A stretch of DNA of 64,000 nt from Cerioporus squamosus (taxonomy: Eukaryota; Basidiomycota; Agaricomycetes; Polyporales; Polyporaceae), in assembly GCA_022592435.1 (NCBI GenBank), contig JABYQS010000131.1, positions 1 through 64,000 of the forward strand, written 5' to 3'. Made by a program: the position numbers and the translations under genes. Of this stretch, positions 33,515 to 44,585 are shown piece by piece. Each line of letters starts with the position of its first letter. Position 1 is the first letter of the stretch. The notes beneath the pieces are model-generated. The model searched no databases. It was given only the letters and a program-made list of their open reading frames with translations, and was not told the DNA's origin.

Positions 33515-35568
33515 GGTGAAGAGTGCTGGTGTGCGATGAGGACTGTGCCACCAGCGTCATACATACTTATACTCGGGCAGCTCGGGAGCTGTAGCTGGCG
33601 GTGCGCTGAAAGACTCGCAGATGACGTCCATGCTGCGTCGTCGGGAGCCATGGACGCCACCAGGGACTCCGCGCCCGCCGCCCAACGCGAGACGGCCTGC
33701 CCTGAGGCGACACGGTCACGGGAGCTGGAGCGCGTCGCCGCTTACGTCAGGAAGTGAACATGGGCCAAACAACGCGCAAACAACGGCGGGCGTCCTTTGC
33801 GGGGGGCGCAGGAGACGCCGGCTGGGTGCGACTATCCTCCATCGACGACACCGTCCCCGACATCCGCGACGACGACCGCGACGTTCCCTGCGACGCCCCT
33901 TCCTTTCTCCGCGCTGCGCACCCCGACGACCAGATACCCGGATCCGCCCAAACCCGCGTGCAGGACTCAGCGCCCGGAAGGAGTGGACCCACAGACGACT
34001 ACACGACTGTTTGCGCCGACGGGCAGCGACGGGCCTGTTCAGTTCTCGTGAGAATCCCGCTTGCTACGCCTCGCTGCTTTGTTGTCCGAGTCCGACTAGC
34101 TGACCTCTTCTTGCCAACCCGAAGGCGCGGCCTCCTCCGTCTCACACTCCTTCGACGAAAGGTCTGTCGCTTCCCCCTCCCGTCCTTTGTTTCCCCTTCG
34201 GCTCTCTTCCTGGTCTGGCGAACACCATGCGGAACTGGCGGACAGCACACCCTCGCATACGGGACCAGATCCCGCCTGTCGATGTTCACGTCGCGACCTG
34301 GCCCCCCAGCACTCGTAGGCGGATCGCAATCGCAGCGCCCTTTTAGGACTTGCCCGGGAGTTAGCATGGCGTTCCATAGCTGGCATGGATGTCAATTCCT
34401 AGAGACACGACATCCCAGTGGCACATCTGAGTGGACGGGTGCGCGCACGGCGTGCGGGGACATGACTGCTATCACATCGCGGATAGACTCGTGAGTCGTC
34501 TGGCACGAAACAGCTGCTGTCCTCGCATGCCCACATACCGTTCTGCCCCGCTACTCTTGCTCGGGGTGCCTCCCCATGCAGGGAGGGGGTTGTTGTCGCA
34601 CGCCAGTCTGCAAGTGCTCGTGGCAGCGGGTGGCTCCGTCTTGCTTTCTCGCTGCCATACTCCAGGGCCGCTCCTTCAAGATTGTCGCTCATGGCCGTAC
34701 TGCGCTGCGGGAACCTTCCGCTTCCGTGCGGGGACAGCTCTTTTGTGAATGAAGTCCAGGTTCACGCACCTTATGCAGCAGGCGCTGAGACCACCGTCTC
34801 GGGGTCGGTCAGTCGTCGGGTGGTTGTGGGCGACCGACCATGCTCGCGCCTCGCCCACAACCATACGTGGCTTGTCTGCGGACCTGCTGAGGCAAAATTC
34901 CAAGTTCCTTGACGTGAGATGAAGGCAATCAGTAACTCCGCACGACATGAGAACAGCGTAGACTCAAAGTTACCGCCCTTCGTCGCGAGGGGACGTAATG
35001 GACGGTTTTCTGGCTCGGAGCCGGTCGCAGTTGAGGTAGAAATAAGAGCGGGGGACATGGAAAGCTGCGGACTGCTTTGTCGCCCCGTCTTAAGGGAACT
35101 TTCCGCCCTGACATCACGGATACATGTGGTTGCCTTTTCAGGCGGACAATCCGCTACCCCTCCTCCGCGTCGCCCCTCGACCGCTGCGTTCGACTCTTCC
35201 AGCGGACAATAGCATTGATCGAGGGCCCTCCTTTCGGAACATCCATCAATCCTGCCATGCCGATACTGATCTCGCCCCCACAGTTGCCGAGGTCCGTGCA
35301 CAAAGCCGCACCGAGCCACGATCTGAGTCTTTGGCCCGATCTGTCTTTGGTTCGTTTTCGCGTCCATAATAACATCTTGCTTTCTCTTGCTCACCTCCTC
35401 TTCACTCGCGCTCTCCCGTAACGTTCCCTGGTTTGGCCTCCCCCGTGTTCGTGCTCGTGCTCGTCTTCACCTCCGTGCACGGACGCCATTCCAACCACCG
35501 GTCGCTGTTCAACCATCCGCCACTGTATCAATTCACGCTGCTGTATCATACCGTGTACACGACCCCTC
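33515..35568. other. Intergenic, 2 kb, upstream of CDC25
   Basis: Lies between divergent starts. A 246-codon plus-strand frame (33754-34494) has no recognisable domain and is Arg/Pro-rich, so I do not call it. The last 200 bases before CDC25 are pyrimidine-rich and may be transcribed leader. Confidence 0.5.
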
Positions 35569-38322
35569 ATGCCCCAAACTCTCCGACGTCGACTCTTCTC
35601 AGACCGAGAGCAAGATACATCCGAACGACCACCCAAGAAGCAGAAGAGAAACCCCCCTCCAGACCTCAAGACACGCGTCCTCAACCGCCAATTCCGCATG
35701 GCTCTCTTCGGTAACTCCAAGTTCAACACGCACCTAGCCGTTCCAGCATTCCTCGGTGGCAAGAGCATCAAGCGCGATGCCCCGGTACGCACTCAACCGA
35801 ACGCGTTCGAGGAGCCAGAGGACTTGGACCTCGAGCTTTCCTTCGCGTCAACCATGTCTCTGAACTCACCCGCCCGAGTTTCCAACCCGTTGACGCCCGA
35901 GGATGAGTATCCCGACCATGTTCCTATGGACATCTCTCCTATTCCGCCACCTCGTTTCCAACCACCTGCTCCCCAACCCACTCTTCAGACCTCTAATCCG
36001 AAGCCGTTTGTGGGCAGACCACGCGCAGCTACCAGTGCGGCGCGTCTCTTCGGTCGTGACATGAGCAACGGCCACGACTCGAGCTCACAATTCTCGGCTT
36101 CCTCAGTCTCGAAGCCCGGCACAGGTAGCACTACTAAGCGTCTGCAGCGTTCCGCCCTCCCCACCGAGTGGCTCGCTCCGTCCCATGCTTCATCAGATGA
36201 GAATGCGTTCAGCCAGGTGAGTGGTTACGACCCAACCAGTCTCGATCACGATGTCGTTGAGACTGTTTGGCTGACATGTCCACTGTCAGCCTCTCGACAT
36301 TCCTTCGTCGCCCACCGACCGCATGGACGTCGACACGTCATTCAACTTCGCACCGTCATCCTCGGCGCCCGATCAGGGCCCTCTGTCCGCCGCGCCGACG
36401 ATCACTGCGTTCAACTTCGGTGGTCCTTCCTCTTTTGGTCCCTCGTCGCCCATCTCTGCGGCGCCCACTGTGACGACGTTCAACAACCTATTCTACGAAG
36501 TCGCGTCTGCCGCACCGGGCGGCCATGGTCTAGAGGAAGCTGCGAACATCTCCGGTGTCTCTAGCTTCACGGAATCTCCCTGCCAGCCCTTCCCCAAGAA
36601 GCGTCGCTCGTCGTCTCCCGACGCCAAGAGTCTCAGCCTGCGTCGCAGCCACCAACATCTCTTCGACGACGAGGATCACGGTTACTCTTCCTCGCCCGCG
36701 CACGAGTCCCCCTCGGCTCACAAGCTCGAGCGCATGGCCAGCAGCTCCTTGCTCGCCAACCAGAAGAAGCCGGCCAGTCTCGGTCTTGGCATGCCCGCAG
36801 GGCTCGCGCTCAACGCGAACAAGAAGCGCCCCCGCCGTCCGGCTCTCAGCGCCATGATCGCCCCGGGAGAAGGCCCCGCGTCGAGCTCTCCGCATCCTCA
36901 GACCGCCTACCCGGTCATGACGAACGCGGACGACAGCGAAGACAAGGAGGAAGTCGTACACCGCCTCCCCCCTGTCCGCCGTGCGTTCTCGGCGATGCTA
37001 CCTCCGAACCTGCTCGAGCAGAGCATGTCGAGCGAGTCGAGCTTCGACCACGACCCGGATATGAGCTCGCCCGCGCAGGCGTACGCGAAGCGCCAGCAGG
37101 TGAAGACGATCCGCCGGTGCGACGGGACGGACGACTTCCGCCCGCTGACGGGTGCTACAGCGCTCATGAAGCGCGATACCGAGATCATCGCGAGCCGCGG
37201 CCTGCGCAGGAGCGAAGAGCGGGCAGATAGGGCGAGCACCGTCGCCGACCGTGACACGCCGCGCAGCAAGTATCTTAATGCCGGCCCTGGCTTGGGTGGC
37301 TTTGGCGACAACGAGGCGCACGGGAAGATCCTCCCCTGCCACCGTGTGCGTGAGGATGGGCTGATGAGGATCAACCCCAAGACGGTTCGTTGTTCTTCAT
37401 CCGTGTGGGACGGTGATGGCTCACGGGCGTGTCCTGCAGCTGAACGACCTCTTGGACGGCATGTATGACTTCCGACCTCGAGAAGTTCCACATCATTGAC
37501 TGCAGGTTTGACTATGAGTACCATGGCGGACATATCCCGGGTGCGATCAACATCAACACGACCGCGGGCGTGGAGGAGTTCCTCCTGGGCATGTCGGCGA
37601 GCAAGCCCGCGCCCTCGACGAGCGGCGACCCGAGCAAGAAGACCATCCTCGTGTTCCATTGTGAGTTCAGTGTTAAGAGAGCACCGACATTGTAAGTGCC
37701 TTTTCTTCTCGGTCGCGACACGAGCCATGGACGCTGAACATGGACCACTTGCAGCGCTAAGCATCTCCGTTCCAAGGACAGGGCGATGAACAACCACGTC
37801 TACCCGCGCGTGCACTACCCCGAAGTGTACATCCTCGAGGGAGGCTACTCGCAGTACTTCCAGGAATCCGGCATTCGGTGCCAGCCGCCGAACTACGTTC
37901 GCATGGACGACCCCCACTACGCGCAGTCGCGCCGCGAGGACCTCGACCAGTTCCGCAAGGGCAAGTTCGGCCGCACCAAGTCGTACGCGTACGGCGAGGG
38001 TAAGATGCTCTCCATGACGTCCGCGGTGCAGCAAGTCCAGGGTATCGCGCCCAAGCGCAGCTCCGCCCCGAGCGGCGGTACGACGGGCCTATTTGCGGCC
38101 GCCAACGCTGCGCGCACGAGGCGCGGTGGACTGCACACCCTCCAGGAGGACGGCAGCGGTGGCCACGAGAGCGACGGGGATGGCGACGAGACCGACATCG
38201 GCGACAGCCCCTGCCCGCCGCCGACGAAGAACGTCGTGTTCAAGGGCGGGAAGAAGATCGGGCGCGTACCCCTCGCGCGGGCTGAGACGTACAACGGCAC
38301 TCGCATGGCTATGGGCTATTGA
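35569..38322 (+). CDS. CDC25: Cdc25 M-phase inducer phosphatase
   Basis: Dual-specificity phosphatase that removes inhibitory phosphates from Cdk1 to start mitosis. Exons 35569-36216, 36290-37384, 37440-37691, 37755-38322; about 853 aa. The N-terminal two-thirds are Ser/Pro-rich regulatory sequence. The rhodanese-like catalytic domain contains KFHIIDCRFDYEYHGGHIPG, the active site HCEFSVKRAP (HCx5R) and YPEVYILEGGYSQYF. Exon 3 has one base too many near 37470-37473 (run TTCC), between LNDLLDGMYD and DLEKFHIID. Both sides match the family, and the gene should be essential, so I read this as sequence error. A basic, Ser-rich tail follows the domain. Confidence 0.92.
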
Positions 38323-39766
38323 GCGTCGTCTTCATCCTCCTATCCTCCTTTCGTCGCACAGAAAACCCTGAGAAGAACGTCGCACGCCATCACACTCGAT
38401 ATGTCGCAGTTATGGAAGATTCCCTCGCGCCAACTCGGCGCGAGGGACACGAACCATCTACATGCCCGCTATGCCCATGGAACGCCCTCTCGTTGATGTC
38501 GCTCATTATGCCCCATGCGCGAACGCGCTCCGCTCTCTTTCTCCCCTCTTGGTCCTCGTTACGCCCCTCAATGTCGCTCCCGCTCCTAGGCAGGCTTTCT
38601 CGCTATGCAATACGCGCTTGAGTCGGCCTTGGGCGGGAGAGCCTGAGGCGCGCATCTTCGGTCAGTCAGAAAACTCAACAAAAGAAGATCGTGTCAAGCT
38701 TGCTTTGTCACCCCCGTCGTGGCTTGTTTAACAGCTGCGACGCTTGTTACTGCCAGTTGCTCGCTCGACAGCGCTTTCGGCTTCGACTTCGTCTGTTTGC
38801 TGTATGCGTCCCATGCTGTGCGCCTGGATGTCATTCGCTTCACCCCGCCCACCTCACCCCTCTAATCAATCTCCTTCGTCATCATCACAATATGCCTCTC
38901 TGCCGTCCCTCACCCTCCCTCTCATCCACCCATCTCCCAACCCGTTCGTCCGCGTCCCAACCGAACCCAACATCTTCACCCAATTTGTCACATATATATG
39001 TACGTCTACACGGACGGTCGCCCGGCCGACACCCAAATCTGTCGCTTCTAGCTGCTGCTCTATTCTTCCTTTCCTGTATCTCCCTCCGTTAACAGCCATC
39101 CCGTATCTCTCTCCTGCCTGCCCATTCGTCTGTGTTTATCTATCGCCCCCCGCGTTCTCCTTTCCTCCGCGGCTTTGGGAAACGTGTCTCAGACACCCTC
39201 TTCGCACCTTCTTCGCTCTCCGCGTGTCCGTCTCTCTCCGTCCCTCCTGTATGTGAGGCAGGGTTTGGAACGACGGCGGCACGCACCCTTGGACTCGTGT
39301 TGTCGCTTGCAGTTGTTCTCTGTCTCGTCTTGTCTTGTCTCGTCTCAGTCTGATATCTCATCTTCATGGACATAGCTATTCCTCCCATCCCTCACCCTCA
39401 CCCTCACCCACATCCCCACTTGTTACTAGCTAGCTAGCACGCGCCCCGAATCAGAACCGCACATTCCACATACAAGAGACTCTCGCAAAGTCTAGTCAAG
39501 TCTAGTAGTAGCATTTGTCGCATGCATGGTAGATCCACACGTCTCGATATCGGCACATATATATTATCGCATTGTCACCGTTCCATGAGTTGAGGAGCGA
39601 TCGAGCAGTGGGGTGCAAAAATGGGCTAAAATGGGCCTGAGACTCGCAGACAGAACCTCGCATGTACGATCCCAAGAGAGTGGTGAATATGAGGATGCGG
39701 TAAGATACAGGTGCAAGATACGATAGCGGATACATATCAGATCAGACCAAGTAACATACCGGCGTA
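38323..39766. other. Convergent intergenic region, pyrimidine-rich on plus strand
   Basis: 1.4 kb between the 3' ends of CDC25 (+) and ferrochelatase (-), long for a convergent gap in this window. The plus strand is dominated by C and T (for example 38860-39350). A 170-codon Ser/Pro frame (38744-39256) looks like a consequence of that composition. Confidence 0.55.
39388..39409. repeat. Short CCCTCA microsatellite
   Basis: About three and a half copies of a hexamer CCCTCA. It is similar to but not the same as the usual telomere unit TTAGGG/CCCTAA, and interstitial. Confidence 0.7.
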
Positions 39767-41229
39767 TCATGCTCCCGCGCGAGCGAACCACGCCTTCTGC
39801 GCCCCGCAAGTCGCGTTGGTGCAGCCCGGACACCGCAGGCCCATCTGAACGCTGGTAGGACCGCACTTGCCGCTTGCGTAGTCCTTCAGGTGGGTCGCAG
39901 CGAGATCTGCCAGCGCACGGATGAACACTGGAGAGTCGTTCAGGGACTCTGCCCGTTCCACCTCCATCCCAAGCTGAGCACGACTCGTCAGCTCAGTTGC
40001 ACGAGCGCTGCAGCTGGAAGGCCACGTACCTCACGCGCTTCGTGCGCATACTCCAGGTCGAGCTCGTAGAGCGTCTCGATGTGGTCGCTCGTGAATGCGA
40101 TCGGCACAAGGACGACCTGCTTCTTCCCAGGCGCGCGAGACCCTTGAGAGCCTCGCCCGTCTGCATGCCCATCCACGCCGACGGTCCGACCTGCGACTGC
40201 CAGACGAGCCGGTACGGGTTCTTGTGCCCGAGCCGGTCCATGACGGCAGACACCGAGGCAGAGACCTCGAGGATGTAGGGATCGCCGCGGTTCACGACCG
40301 ACATGGGCAGCGAATGCGCAGAGAACAGGAGGACGACGTCGGACCTCTTCTCCGCGGGGAACTTCTCGAGGGCGCGCTCGATGTTCTGCGCGACTGCCTG
40401 CAAGGACGCGGTACCGGTGATGATTCTAGGCTTCAGAAGCACGCCCCCTCCAGCGACTACGCGACGGACATACCTCGATAAAGCCCGGGTGGGTACCCCA
40501 CCGGTCGATGACACTCCACTCGACGTCGCCCGCCTCACCCGCCTTACCACGCCTGTAGAGCTCGTTGAGGCTGCTGCCCGTCGTGCTGCAGCTGTACTGC
40601 GGGTACTGCGTGAACGCGACCGCGCGTTTCACACCGTCGGCCTTCATCTGCCGGGCCGCCTCGTCCGTGAGCGGGCGCGCGTACCTGAACGCGACGTAGC
40701 TCTGGTGCGGGGCCGTCGCGGGGTGCAGCTCGTCGAGCAGCGCGGCCATGCGCTCGCCCTGCAGCTTCGTGTAGTGCAGGATGGGCGAGCCGCCGCCGAT
40801 GTCTTCGTACTGCTTCTCGATCTGCGGCGTGCGCCGTTTTGCGATGAATGGTGCGAGGACCGACTGGAACGGCAGCGGGATGAGGTCGCCGTCCGAGAAG
40901 AGGTTCTTGAGGAAGTCGTGCGTCTCGGGTACCTGTGCGAGTTCACTCGCACTTTGCGGAACGTGTCCAAGAGAAATGTGCACTCACCGTCGATGGTCCG
41001 CCCATGTTCAGCATCACAATTGCTGCGTTCCGTCGAGTCAGTCCTCCGTGTAGCCTCCTGAGCATCAGAACATACCTGTCGGGCTGCGACTGCGTCAAGG
41101 AGGCGTAAACACTCGAAGAGCTGTCGGCAATGCTCACCTCTTCCCTGCTCGTGGTGCGCTATTCAGTGTCGCCAGCGACCGCGTCAAAGAGCGGGTCAGC
41201 GCCGTTGTGCGCCGTACGTGGGTGGCCAT
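39767..41229 (-). CDS. HEM15: Ferrochelatase, mitochondrial
   Basis: Inserts ferrous iron into protoporphyrin IX, the last step of haem synthesis, at the inner mitochondrial membrane. Exons 41229-41138, 41089-41076 (14 nt), 41022-40988, 40932-40474, 40397-40030, 39973-39767; about 391 aa. An Arg/Thr/Ser-rich start ([20 protein letters not shown]) is a good presequence. Core motifs: [60 protein letters not shown] and [16 protein letters not shown] with the catalytic His/Glu. The C-terminus has CPGCTNATC, the Cys-x2-Cys-x4-Cys spacing of [2Fe-2S] ferrochelatases, with a further Cys upstream. One base is missing at the CCC (plus strand) of about 40125-40128. Confidence 0.93.
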
Positions 41230-41713
41230 GGTGGTGGTCTGGTGGTGGTCTCGGAGCCTGAGGAGACGATGTGGGCAATATATGAGGAGGTGGTGGGAGA
41301 GTCCAATGGGAGAGGAAGCATTTCGTGCGAGTGCAAAGACGTGTACATAACCCACGTCTCGTAGGCAGCCTGCCACCTTTGTAAACCATCAATCCCGTGA
41401 AACTATGCCAATAAGGGTTACGTAATCTAAGCACATCAGTATTACGACCTTAGGAACTTACGCCGGGCCCGCTGGGGCCCGCAGGCCGAATCATCCATGC
41501 AGACAGACAGTCATCACTATGCAGACATGCTCAGTGTGAGACCAGGGGGTGCGGGTCCGAGTCCACCATGTAAGAGATATCCCACCTGAGGCTCAGAACG
41601 GCCAATGACACCATGAACCCGGCGCCCTTAAGTAGGAACACGGGAATAATGAGATTAAGGTGTCTCCTAGTGTAGCTTAATCGAAAGCAAACGAGGTAAG
41701 CAGTATGATGACC
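41230..41713. other. Intergenic between ferrochelatase and ATP12
   Basis: Ferrochelatase promoter and ATP12 3' flank. An inverted pair GACGTG...CACGTC is seen about 110-140 bases upstream of the ferrochelatase start. No gene or tRNA. Confidence 0.45.
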
Positions 41714-42858
41714 TCAGTAGTCTGCCAGTAGACAAGAAGCACTCCCGAGCTGTCGCCGTATATCATGGTAGTCTACATCATGACCTGTGTAGACAACGGT
41801 CAGTAGCCACACGCAACGGAGAACAGCAAGCAACGTACTGTCTTCTACTTCTCCCCAGCGCTCGATCTGGCTATTCACTTCTACATGAGCGGCCTGCGCG
41901 GCTTGGTCGACGTCTATGTGACGCATGACGAGCGCAAGGGCAATTAGGAAGGACTTCGACGTGTATGTGGCTCGCTCCATGGCTAAAGTCCACGCGAGTC
42001 AGACAAGGCTCATGTGAACCATGTTCGTGTCCCACGACGTACCGGCCATCTCCCAGGGAGAGAACTTTGAGAGTACTTCCTCAAACTTCTTCAGCGTCTC
42101 CTGTGGTTGAGTAGGCACGAGGAAGGAGTCGGACACCGCGATGTCTACGTTGAAGGTTGACCGTGCCCAGTCAAGGATGGGCTTCCAATGCGTCTCTTGC
42201 AATTTGACGAGCACCTCGGGACTGTCTGCGTGATAGCTGCCGCACAGGTTCATTCTCCTATGGCCAAGGGGGGGATTAGAGAGTGGCAGATGAAGCGACA
42301 TACCAGATGGTGTCTGTCTCGAAGTACTTGAGTAACTGTGCGCGGACCTCAGCACGGGTGGCCTCGTCCTCGAACGCATCCAATGCTCTTGACGCTAATG
42401 ACGTCTGCATCGGAAGTAGGTATGAGTCGTTTTGAAATGTAGTTGCAGCCTACCATTGGCAGCGCGTGCGGCTTCAACGCCGTCTGCTGGTTCTCCCACT
42501 CCGACGCAATGAGGGCTGCGACGAGCCGCTTTTCCGGAGGGACGATGAGACGTTTGCCGGACGGTGTCCTGAGTGGCCTTTTGTCAAGCGTGACCGCATA
42601 TCCACCGTCCCGCTTCTCGATGTCGACGGTTTTCCAGAACCGCTTGAGCGTCGCCTCAGCACCTGGCAATTATGCATTAGCGTAGAACGTCGGGACGATG
42701 GCTCGAAGTCACGTACGGTTTGTGGCTGTCACCGCTGGACCAGAGTCCGGAACGGTCGCATACGTCCTTGGGTGACATGCTGCACGTCTCACCGGTGCAT
42801 TTCGAGCGACAGAGTGCCGAATGAGAGGAGCGAGCGAGCGGGCTGCGTGGCGGAACAT
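41714..42858 (-). CDS. ATP12: Mitochondrial F1-ATPase assembly chaperone ATP12
   Basis: Binds the F1 alpha subunit during ATP synthase assembly in the matrix. Exons 42858-42717, 42662-42454, 42404-42304, 42236-42043, 41982-41839, 41784-41714; 286 aa, no frame break. The start at 42858 gives an Arg-rich presequence (MFRHAARSLAPLIRHSVAR). Motifs: ATLKRFWKTVDIEKRDGGY, TLDKRPLRTPSGKRLIVP, SEWENQQTALKPHALPMTS, LKYFETDTICYHADSPEVL, ERATYTSKSFLIALALV and EVNSQIERWGEVEDSHDVDY. The acceptor at 42237 was chosen over an earlier CATAG because it yields the family-like TDTICYHADSPE. It is divergent from BUD13 with 137 bases between starts. Confidence 0.92.
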
Positions 42859-42995
42859 GACAAGGGGAAAGCGGTCCGGTCGCGCGAAACAAGCCTCGCG
42901 CACGTGGCCGGTCATGCCTAAGCGCGCTGGCCTCGACTGCAGCTTGACTTGTTCCGCCACCCTCCTCCGTGCTCAGCTACCCGCATCTGCTCACC
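42859..42995. promoter_or_regulatory. 137-base bidirectional promoter, ATP12 / BUD13
   Basis: The two ATGs are only 137 bases apart, so initiation signals for both genes must lie here or overlap the first exons. No TATA box is seen. Confidence 0.6.
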
Positions 42996-44058
42996 ATGTC
43001 TCTAAAGGCCTATCTCGCCGAGAAGTACATGTCTGGTCCGAAGGCGGACGCCATCCTATCGAAAGTTAACCCGCCAAAGAAGAAGAAACGCAAAGCCACG
43101 GCTGCATCGACGAGCACAAGCAGCACTTCCTTCATCAAGGATGATGACCTCACAGGCTGGGGGGACGCGCCGCAAGACGGGGAGGATGATGACATGGCGG
43201 AGGCCGTGGTAGCGGAGGACCGCCGATTCAAGAAACGTCAGCGCACGGACGCGGACTCGGGGTGGCAGACGGTGAGAGACGGAGAGGGAGGCAGCAAGAC
43301 CCCACCACCGGCAGAAGACGAGCAGCCTCAGGTCGTCAAGACCGAGGAGGAGCCCTTTAAGGGCGGTCTGCTCACGTCCGCACAGCTGAAGAAGAGGCTG
43401 CCCAAGAAGCAGGAGCCGAAGAAGTCTGCGGAGGAGGAGGCTGCAGAGCGCGCTGCCGCGCAGGAGACGGTGTATCGTGACGCTTCGGGGCGGAAGGTGG
43501 ATATGGCCGCAGCTAAGGCAGAAGCGGCGCGCTTGAAGCGCGAGCGGGAGGAGAAGGAGGCGAAGAAGATGGAGTGGGGCAAGGGTCTGGTGCAACGTGA
43601 GGAGGCGGAGAGGCGGAGGAAGGAAGAAGAAGCCATGCGCAATCAGGGATTCGCAAGGACAGCGGACGACAAGGAGTTGAACGAGGAGTTGAAGGCGCAG
43701 GATAGGTGGAATGACCCCGCGGCAGCGTTCTTGACGGTACGTGATCCCTCCGGTATGCGTTCAGTAGTGTCTCTTATATCTCACGCTGTCCAATAGAAGA
43801 AGCGATCGAAAGGGCCGCGGAAACCTGAATACACAGGTCCCCCACCACCACCCAACCGCTTCGGGATCAAACCTGGCTACCGATGGGATGGTGTCGGTGA
43901 GTGCATCCATTTGCATCAACGACGCTTGGTGCTGATGACTGTTGTGCTCCCCCCTCCCAGATCGTAGTAACGGCTTTGAGAAGAAATACTTCCAGAAGCA
44001 GAACGAACGACGACGTCGCGGAGCCGAGAGTTACGAGTACAGTGTGGACGATATGTGA
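42996..44058 (+). CDS. BUD13: Pre-mRNA splicing factor BUD13/CWC26
   Basis: Subunit of the RES (retention and splicing) complex of the activated spliceosome. Exons 42996-43736, 43797-43896, 43961-44058; 312 aa. The start [20 protein letters not shown] is typical. The middle is Lys/Glu-rich and helical ([20 protein letters not shown] matches the conserved core). The end [20 protein letters not shown] and [19 protein letters not shown] is the diagnostic C-terminus. Length is in the usual range and no frame break is seen. Confidence 0.95.
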
Positions 44059-44585
44059 ATGCCCAGACATCGTTGTTACTACCTTTCTGTTTGCATTTAT
44101 CCTGGACGGCCCAATGACATCCCCTCTTCTGTAGGTGACGGCTGGTCGGAAGCTTCACGAAGCCAAGGACTGTTGTAGAGCAAACCCCACTACCACCGCC
44201 TGCAACCCTATGAGGCTCTTCTACTGATGAGAGGGCACGATGCCTTCAGCATCCGATTCCCAGCTCCAACATATCTGTCAACAAGGGGCTGCGCGACTGA
44301 CTGGGGCAGTATGCGAAGTACATATGGGCTAGCGTAACCTTATAGCAAGTGTAGGGTTCTCATCGCGATCGTTAATAACTCACTCAAGCCCTGGGTGAAG
44401 TTGACATCTGCCCCCACGATCTGCCTCTCGCACACACTCGTCCCACGACGCTTCATCCGCTTGTGCTAACCATTAACCTCGGTGTCAGCGTTGACAATCC
44501 CACTGCTGACCCGCAATCCGTCGTGAGTGCTCTATCATGCAGTTGTGCCTAGCAAACGCTCACATGCTATGTAACGCACCTACAG
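44059..44585. other. Intergenic between BUD13 and HET gene
   Basis: Just over 500 bases, no gene seen. CCTACAG directly before the HET ATG could serve as an acceptor for an unseen 5' exon. Confidence 0.45.

Noticed and set aside
33754..34494. 246-codon plus-strand open frame upstream of CDC25
   Set aside because: No family signal and biased composition; kept as intergenic.
36907..38034. 375-codon minus-strand open frame
   Set aside because: Antisense to the Cdc25 catalytic exons; Arg/Ala/Val-rich with no domain.
38744..39256. 170-codon Ser/Pro frame
   Set aside because: Explained by the pyrimidine-rich composition of the strand.
39388..39409. Telomere-like hexamer repeat
   Set aside because: The unit is CCCTCA, not CCCTAA; only three to four copies, interstitial.
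41520..41590. tRNA-like GGGTCCGAGTCC segment
   Set aside because: No matching acceptor, D or anticodon arms; the T-arm stem does not pair properly.
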